The notes beneath the pieces were generated by a model that had not been told where the DNA came from, did not search any database, and saw nothing but the letters and a program-made list of their open reading frames with translations. Positions 5,516 to 9,029 of a stretch of DNA of 9,029 nucleotides are shown here, piece by piece; the stretch's first letter is position 1, and each line of letters starts with the position of its first letter. Source of the stretch: an archaeon (GTDB taxonomy: Archaea > Hydrothermarchaeota > Hydrothermarchaeia > Hydrothermarchaeales > Hydrothermarchaeaceae); contig JAHJSX010000189.1 in assembly GCA_018830205.1 (NCBI GenBank), forward strand, positions 1-9,029. The letters are read 5' to 3'. A program made the position numbers and the translations under genes.

Positions 5516-7303
5516 TCAAGTACCTCCTGATGCAGATGCCCAGAATATATCGTCTTTTCTTTTAATCGTTTTTATCTCTTCCAGTGCCTCTCGCTCATCG
5601 CTATTTAAACTATTCTTATATTTAACTTCTAAAAGTCTTGCTTCGTTCTCATTTATATCTGTATATAAGATATCGCCCTCGTTTATGTGCCTGCCGACGG
5701 TTGGTCCGTCAATTGATACTGCTACCTGCATGCCCATATTTGCCGCTTTTATTTTTTCGCCCTTGTCCTGCATTCCCTCTACTGTGCCTATGCGTTTTCC
5801 CTCTTTATTGATTAGACCAGAGTTGTTCTTTAGTATTCCAAGCATTACTTCCACCCCAACCACTACAGGTTTGCTCCTGCGAAATACGTGATCCGGCAAA
5901 AACTTTATCTTTGCGGGCCGTGTGAGCTTGACCAGGTCCATCTTCTTCTCTTTTTCTATTTCTTCCTGGACCCACTCCTTGTAGTCCTCAAGGAGCTTGT
6001 ATATTACGTTGTTCATGAAAACACTGACGCCTGCCTCATGCGCCTTCTCTTCCGCGTCGCGCTTTATTTTAACATTGAATCCCAAAACTGCGGCCCTTAT
6101 CGGCGCGTCCTTTTTTGCTGTTTCGGCCTCAGTTATATCACGCCTGGAAATATCGCCGACGTCCGCCCTTTTTATGGGCACCTTCGCCTCTTCAAGCATC
6201 TTCACAAGGGCTTCCAGGGCGCCGAGTGTGTCTGCCTTCACGATTACGCCGGTGGTTTCTGTTTCTACCCTTACCTCTTCGATTTCTGCCTGAACCTCTT
6301 TTTTGACCTTATCAATGTCGCCGTCTACGACCCGTATAGGCGAGCCAGCGACAACATCTTGGAGGTTCGGTGCAGAAATCTTTATTCCGCTTGCAGCGTG
6401 GACCTCCTGGATTCCCTCAAATTTGTGCTTGGGGTCCCTTATCTCATCAAGCGGCCTTGGCTTTAGCAGGGAGCGAACTTTAGTATTAATTACTCCCCCA
6501 TGTCCTCCTACGACTATCTCGTTTCCGCGCTTGATTTTTCCATCATAGATTATTACGTCGATGGTTGTCCCAAGACCGACCTCCTCCCTCACCTCTAAAA
6601 CCGTGCCTTTTGCTGGACCGTCCACCTCGATTTCAAGTCTCTTTTCAAGGAATTTCTGGGCAAGTCCAATCAAAATCATTAAAAGCTCAGGAATACCTTC
6701 CCCTGTCTTCGCGCTTATCGGTACAATCGCAATCTGCTTTTCGAATTTCTCGACCCTGTCAAACCTGTCGGCCTGGAAACCCTCCTCGTAAAGCTTTCCG
6801 ACAAGCGTGTAAATCCGCTCCTCAATGAATGTCTTTACACCGTCGCTCTGCTTTGAGAAGCTGTGCGAGAAGGGATAGCCCGGAAAAACCTGCCATCCTC
6901 TTACCTTGTCTACCTTGTTGGCTGCTATGAGAAATGGCGTCTTGTACGTCCTCAGGATGTTTATCGCCTCGAATGTCTGGGGCTGGAAACCTTCCGTTAA
7001 ATCTACAATCAGGATAGCAATGTCCGCAAGCGCTCCTCCTCTTTTCCGAAGCGTTGTAAAGGCAGCGTGCCCCGGCGTATCTATGAAAAGAAGGCCATCG
7101 AATCCTATTTTGGCCTTGAGCTGCTTCAAAAGCCCCCCGCAGAGCTCCTCGATGACTTTTGTTGGAATTTCAGTTGCACCGATGTGCTGTGTTATCCCTC
7201 CCGCCTCCCTCTCCGCTACAGCGCTCCCCCTGATTTTATCTAGAAGTGTGGTCTTTCCGTGGTCCACGTGTCCTAATACGGAAACAATCGGCTGTCGTAT
7301 CAT
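5516..7303 (-). CDS. infB: Translation initiation factor aIF5B (IF2-like GTPase)
   Basis: This GTPase promotes subunit joining and initiator tRNA positioning. The 595 residues give a normal archaeal aIF5B without the long N-terminal extension of bacterial or eukaryotic versions. G1 is GHVDHGKTT (11-19), switch I is REAGGITQHIGATEIP (32-47), G3 is DTPGHAAF (75-82, catalytic H79), G4 is NKVD (129-132) and G5 is SAKTGEG (197-203). Domain II follows (GTVLEVREEVGLGTTIDVI), then domain III (VIVKADTLGALEAL) and the C-terminal tRNA-binding domain IV (VGVEVMLGILKNN). No intein interrupts the P-loop or switch regions. The ATG at 7303 follows the NDK stop by 5 nt with an AGGAA-type Shine-Dalgarno. Its stop lies 1 nt from the S6e TTG, so two initiation GTPases flank S6e. 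Confidence 0.97.
   Translation of the reverse strand: MIRQPIVSVLGHVDHGKTTLLDKIRGSAVAEREAGGITQHIGATEIPTKVIEELCGGLLKQLKAKIGFDGLLFIDTPGHAAFTTLRKRGGALADIAILIVDLTEGFQPQTFEAINILRTYKTPFLIAANKVDKVRGWQVFPGYPFSHSFSKQSDGVKTFIEERIYTLVGKLYEEGFQADRFDRVEKFEKQIAIVPISAKTGEGIPELLMILIGLAQKFLEKRLEIEVDGPAKGTVLEVREEVGLGTTIDVIIYDGKIKRGNEIVVGGHGGVINTKVRSLLKPRPLDEIRDPKHKFEGIQEVHAASGIKISAPNLQDVVAGSPIRVVDGDIDKVKKEVQAEIEEVRVETETTGVIVKADTLGALEALVKMLEEAKVPIKRADVGDISRRDITEAETAKKDAPIRAAVLGFNVKIKRDAEEKAHEAGVSVFMNNVIYKLLEDYKEWVQEEIEKEKKMDLVKLTRPAKIKFLPDHVFRRSKPVVVGVEVMLGILKNNSGLINKEGKRIGTVEGMQDKGEKIKAANMGMQVAVSIDGPTVGRHINEGDILYTDINENEARLLEVKYKNSLNSDEREALEEIKTIKRKDDIFWASASGGT
5521..5527 (-). promoter_or_regulatory. Shine-Dalgarno AGGAGGT for the S6e TTG start
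   Basis: AGGAGGT lies 7 nt before the TTG at 5514, embedded in the last codons of aIF5B (Gly-Gly-Thr). It fixes a non-AUG start and shows the spacing this organism uses. Confidence 0.8.
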
Positions 7304-7308
7304 TTTTC

Positions 7309-7761
7309 CTAATTTTCATATAACCAATCTTCATCAGTTCTTTTGTATTCGATAATTTCTTCAGGGGTAAAGAATAATGAAATCTCTCTTTCTGCAGACG
7401 CAAGCGAATCAGAACCATGGACGAGGTTCCTGCCGACATCGATGCCGAAATCGCCCCTGATTGTGCCGGGGCCCGCTTCCTTTGGGTCGGTCGCGCCTAT
7501 CAGGGCCCTGCAAACGTTGACAGCCTCGCGCCCTTCGACTACCATCGCAACAACTGGGCCTGACGTTATGAAGGACACCAAGTCAGCGAAGAATGGCTTG
7601 CCCTCGTGCTCGCCATAGTGCCTTTTTGCAAGGCCTTCATCTATCTCCATCATCTTCATGGCGACTATTTTTAGCCCCTTGGCCTCTATGCGGGATATGA
7701 CCTCGCCAACTATCCCTCTGGCGGTCCCGTCTGGCTTGACCATCAAAAACGTCTGCTCCAT
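7309..7761 (-). CDS. ndk: Nucleoside diphosphate kinase
   Basis: This enzyme transfers the gamma phosphate of NTPs to NDPs through a phosphohistidine. It would supply GTP for the GTPases encoded downstream and NTPs for transcription. It has about 150 residues, normal length. It begins MEQTFLMVKPDG. The active-site histidine is in NLVHGSDS (H115 in this numbering). The binding residues of KPDG and the segment GATDPKEAGPGTIRGDF are intact, and the protein ends IEYKRTDEDWLYEN. The ATG at 7761 matches the usual N-terminus. A GTG at 7767, which overlaps the L24e stop (GTGA), would add two residues and cannot be excluded. NDK beside L24e and aIF5B is a common archaeal arrangement. Confidence 0.97.
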   Translation of the reverse strand: MEQTFLMVKPDGTARGIVGEVISRIEAKGLKIVAMKMMEIDEGLAKRHYGEHEGKPFFADLVSFITSGPVVAMVVEGREAVNVCRALIGATDPKEAGPGTIRGDFGIDVGRNLVHGSDSLASAEREISLFFTPEEIIEYKRTDEDWLYEN

Positions 7762-7763
7762 TT

Positions 7764-7949
7764 TCACTTCTCAATCTTTTGTTTTTTGCGAATCCAGTTT
7801 ACCTTTCTCGGTGACCTTTTGAGCTCGAGCATGTTTTTTTCGCATTTTCTGCTGCAGAACTGGAGGACGCTGCCGTCTTTTTTTACGAACATCTTTCCTG
7901 TTCCAGGCTCAATGTCCTCCCTGCAAAATGAACATCTGTATTTTTCCAT
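7764..7949 (-). CDS. rpl24e: Large ribosomal subunit protein eL24 (L24e)
   Basis: This is a zinc-finger protein of the 50S subunit. It has 61 residues from the ATG at 7949: MEKYRCSFCRE, then IEPGTGKMFVKKDGSVLQFCSRKC, with zinc ligands C6, C9, C32 and C36 (CxxC ... CxxxC). A basic tail (RSPRKVNWIRKK) follows. I chose the ATG at 7949 because a GGTGA lies about 5 nt upstream and homologues begin at this Met. A GTG at 7958, directly after the S28e stop, would add three residues, but that GTG is itself part of the Shine-Dalgarno-like sequence. The 3' end abuts or overlaps NDK. Confidence 0.95.
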   Translation of the reverse strand: MEKYRCSFCREDIEPGTGKMFVKKDGSVLQFCSRKCEKNMLELKRSPRKVNWIRKKQKIEK

Positions 7950-7958
7950 GATACTCAC

Positions 7959-8180
7959 CTAGGGTGCCCGAATTTCCTTGGCTTCCCTGTCGGTCTCCAT
8001 GAGAATCAAGGTGTCGCCCACTCGAGTGGGTCCCTTGACGTTTCGTCTGATTACCCTGCCCTTGTCCCTGCCGTCAAGTACACGGCATTTGACCTGCCAT
8101 ATCTCGCCGGTCATGCCCGTTCTTGCAAGAATCTCAACAACGTCTGCAGGAAAGCCTTTGGTCTCTGCTACTTTTGCCAT
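7959..8180 (-). CDS. rps28e: Small ribosomal subunit protein eS28 (S28e)
   Basis: This is a 73-residue OB-fold protein of the 30S subunit near the mRNA exit site. Family features seen are PADVVEILARTGMTGEI, QVKCRVLDGRDKGRVIRRNVKGP and the conserved C-terminal RVGDTLILMETDREA. The length is normal and there is no tail. The ATG at 8180 lies 10 nt after the L7Ae stop. The upstream GGGCGG is only a weak Shine-Dalgarno, so coupling to L7Ae is likely. The L7Ae-S28e-L24e order is a standard archaeal cluster. Confidence 0.96.
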   Translation of the reverse strand: MAKVAETKGFPADVVEILARTGMTGEIWQVKCRVLDGRDKGRVIRRNVKGPTRVGDTLILMETDREAKEIRAP

Positions 8181-8190
8181 TTTTTCCGCC

Positions 8191-8559
8191 CTACTTTTTT
8201 AGTGCCTTTAATTTATCCTCGATTTCCGCTATCAGCTCTCGTGACTTTCCTGGAGTCACGATGCATGATGAAGCAGTTGGTACCTCAAGTCCGCTTGCCT
8301 TTCCAAGCTCAAGCCTGTCCGGTACGTATATGTATGGTACTTTCTTCTCGTCGCAAAGTACCGGCAGGTGAGCCACAGTCTCCTCGGGCTCGACATTCTC
8401 TGCTATCAAAACGAGTTTTGCCTGGCCACGCTCTATCTGCTTTGTGACCTCATTTGTTCCCTTGCTGATTTTGCCGCTTCCTCTGGCCATCTCCAGGGCC
8501 TCATAGGCCTTCTCGGAGAGTTCCTTCGGAACTTCAAATTTCACGTACATCTTTGCCAT
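8191..8559 (-). CDS. rpl7ae: Ribosomal protein L7Ae (kink-turn binding protein)
   Basis: This is a 122-residue RNA-binding protein. In archaea L7Ae is a 50S protein and also the kink-turn binding core of box C/D and H/ACA guide RNPs and of RNase P. The signature KGTNEVTKQIERG (33-45) carries the kink-turn contacts. It is followed by LVLIAENVEPEE and by the hydrophobic segment near residue 90-100 (EVPTASSCIV), which helps set RNA specificity. The ATG at 8559 has a full AGGAGGT (8569-8575) 9 nt upstream, the strongest initiation region in the window with an ATG. As first gene of the operon with a structured leader, it is a candidate for autoregulation. Confidence 0.97.
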   Translation of the reverse strand: MAKMYVKFEVPKELSEKAYEALEMARGSGKISKGTNEVTKQIERGQAKLVLIAENVEPEETVAHLPVLCDEKKVPYIYVPDRLELGKASGLEVPTASSCIVTPGKSRELIAEIEDKLKALKK

Positions 8560-8568
8560 ATTTTATTT

Positions 8569-8575
8569 ACCTCCT
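8569..8575 (-). promoter_or_regulatory. Shine-Dalgarno of L7Ae
   Basis: AGGAGGT lies 9 nt before the ATG at 8559. Its first two bases fall inside the 3' arm of the leader stem (8574-8583), so folding could hinder ribosome access. Confidence 0.8.
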
Positions 8576-8625
8576 GGCATTTCTCGCTCGCTCTAACTTC
8601 ATTACGACCGGAGCTCGAAATGCAG
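8574..8625 (-). promoter_or_regulatory. Leader stem with GA/GA internal loop, kink-turn-like, before L7Ae
   Basis: In RNA sense, CUGCAUUUC (8625-8617) can pair with GAAAUGCCAG (8583-8574), giving nine pairs with one bulged C. Inside the stem, the 5' side reads GA then GCUC (8616-8611). The 3' side reads GAGC, GAGC, GA (8593-8584). Pairing GCUC with the distal GAGC leaves opposed GA/GA steps and a 4-nt bulge, close to the kink-turn pattern (normally a 3-nt bulge). Pairing with the proximal GAGC gives a tandem GA without a bulge. The fold reaches the Shine-Dalgarno. This was found by eye; I computed no folding energy. Confidence 0.45.
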
Positions 8626-8636
8626 TTGTCATTGGT

Positions 8637-8644
8637 ATTATAAA
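8637..8644 (-). promoter_or_regulatory. Possible second TATA-like element (TTTATAAT)
   Basis: TTTATAAT on the minus strand could place a start about 25 nt downstream near 8613-8616. That would give a leader of about 55 nt lacking the 5' arm of the stem at 8574-8625. It is a weaker match than the distal box. Confidence 0.3.
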
Positions 8645-8651
8645 GAGCTTC

Positions 8652-8666
8652 CACCCGCACGGGGTG
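8652..8666 (-). other. Small GC-rich hairpin in the L7Ae leader
   Basis: CACCC and GGGTG are perfectly complementary around a 5-nt loop (CGTGC). If transcription starts from the distal TATA box, this hairpin sits near the 5' end of the leader. Its role is unknown. It could protect the mRNA end or be incidental. Confidence 0.35.
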
Positions 8667-8695
8667 TGCATCTTGTGGTAGATAAACAAGTTGTA

Positions 8696-8703
8696 TATTT
8701 AAA
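8696..8703 (-). promoter_or_regulatory. TATA box (TTTAAATA) of the operon promoter
   Basis: TTTAAATA on the minus strand is a good archaeal TATA box, preceded by ATAAC, which could act as the TFB element. It predicts a transcript start near 8673-8677 and a leader of about 115 nt before L7Ae. No comparable space for a promoter exists further down the operon, so this is the best candidate for driving the whole cluster. Confidence 0.55.
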
Positions 8704-8914
8704 GTTATGGGAAGAAACTAAAGTTAGAGATTAATTTTTTGTCTTCAACCCTCAAAAATGAAAAAGTTGCGGGGATTGTAGGAGGGATGATCTTCTTCGT
8801 CTATGTATTCGTCTTTCTCCGTGTCTTCCTCTTCAACTTCTGATTCCTTGCCTTTTCCGCCTTGTTTTTAACCTTCCTCTTCATTTTGACTTACTCTCCA
8901 GTGGGTAGTTATTC
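8704..8914. other. Purine-rich stretch of uncertain coding status
   Basis: No secure gene is visible here. On the minus strand one frame offers a 27-codon ORF (8884-8801, MKRKVKNKAEKARNQ..., strongly basic) with a weak GGAG 11 nt upstream. Another frame is open from a TAA near 8865 down to a TGA at 8745. It reads as a very acidic stretch (EVEEEDTEKDEYIDEEDHP) ending NPRNFFIFEG, but has no start codon. Purine-rich DNA gives Lys-rich and Glu-rich readings in different frames, so neither is proven. This may be a real small gene, a frameshifted tail or noncoding sequence. Confidence 0.3.
8752..8767 (-). terminator. Possible T-tract terminator of the upstream unit
   Basis: The minus strand reads two T5 tracts separated by CA. 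Archaeal termination commonly occurs at such T-rich stretches. It lies between the upstream sequence (ending at 8915 or 8745) and the TATA box, so it would separate two transcription units. There is no strong preceding hairpin. Confidence 0.3.
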
Positions 8915-9029
8915 CTAGCTTCCAACGACTCTGGTGTTTTTCCATTTCGGTGCGAAGGCATCTTTGTTTGCCTCTGCCTCGCCCTTTGATTTGTATCTGG
9001 TCCGTGTAATATACTCCTCGCGTTTCGAA
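8915..9029 (-). CDS. Possible 3' end of an unidentified small gene
   Basis: An open frame enters from the right edge and ends at TAG (8915-8917). It gives 37 residues beginning SKREEYITRTRYKSKG, then EAEANKDAFAPKWKNTRVVGS. Codon choice (GAG, GCA, GGC, AGA) looks like that of the neighbouring genes, and the other minus-strand frames read less naturally. I do not recognise the family. The alternating basic and aromatic pattern (YITRTRYKSK ... WKNTRVV) suggests a small basic nucleic-acid-associated or ribosome-associated protein, but this is inference. No start is visible in the window. Confidence 0.35.
   Translation of the reverse strand, partial: SKREEYITRTRYKSKGEAEANKDAFAPKWKNTRVVGS

Noticed and set aside
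5888..6466. Plus-strand open frame of 192 codons with hydrophobic stretches
   Set aside because: It lies entirely opposite aIF5B, which is unambiguous through this region.
5516..7303. Intein in aIF5B
   Set aside because: P-loop, switch and NKVD motifs are contiguous and the length is normal, so no intein is present.
8560..9029. tRNA, guide RNA or CRISPR element in the noncoding end
   Set aside because: I found no cloverleaf arms, no convincing paired C/D boxes and no regularly spaced repeats.

Overview
The window is archaeal. Every convincing gene lies on the minus strand and is transcribed from high to low coordinates. The gene set diagnoses an archaeon: L7Ae, S28e, L24e, aIF5B, S6e, aIF2-gamma, Rpo7 (RpoE1), Spt4, the DUF359 GTP-dependent dephospho-CoA kinase, S24e, S27ae, Kae1 and Bud32. 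The order resembles the large information-processing operon I recall from euryarchaea, such as methanogens. I cannot place the lineage more finely. Separate Kae1 and Bud32 genes and lysine/glutamate-rich tails on several proteins are lineage hints only.

Layout, in direction of transcription. 9029-8560: the end of a possible unknown small gene, a purine-rich stretch of uncertain coding status, a TATA-like promoter and a structured leader. 8559-7304: L7Ae, S28e, L24e, nucleoside diphosphate kinase. 7303-3760: aIF5B, S6e, aIF2-gamma. 3782-1997: a PIN-domain protein, Rpo7, Spt4 and dephospho-CoA kinase. 1997-1: S24e, S27ae, Kae1 and the 5' end of Bud32, which runs off the window edge.

From L7Ae to Bud32 no gap exceeds about 12 nt, and several junctions overlap (ATGA type). 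The only room for a main promoter is upstream of L7Ae, so this is probably one transcript of more than 8.5 kb with heavy translational coupling. It joins ribosome parts, two initiation GTPases, nucleotide supply (NDK), RNA polymerase stalk and elongation factors, CoA synthesis and the t6A tRNA-modification machinery (Kae1/Bud32).

Main points for a second look: (1) Rpo7 appears to start at an AUA codon placed 7 nt from a perfect Shine-Dalgarno, with conserved N-terminal sequence before the first ATG; (2) S6e, S24e, S27ae and Rpo7 all end in low-complexity Lys/Glu/Pro/Ala tails, and the S24e tail holds a 60-bp-period repeat; (3) the L7Ae leader can fold into a stem with GA/GA internal-loop character that overlaps the Shine-Dalgarno, a candidate autoregulatory kink-turn-like element; (4) the region upstream of the leader holds unexplained, possibly broken, coding sequence. 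I see no mobile element, CRISPR array, tRNA or rRNA.
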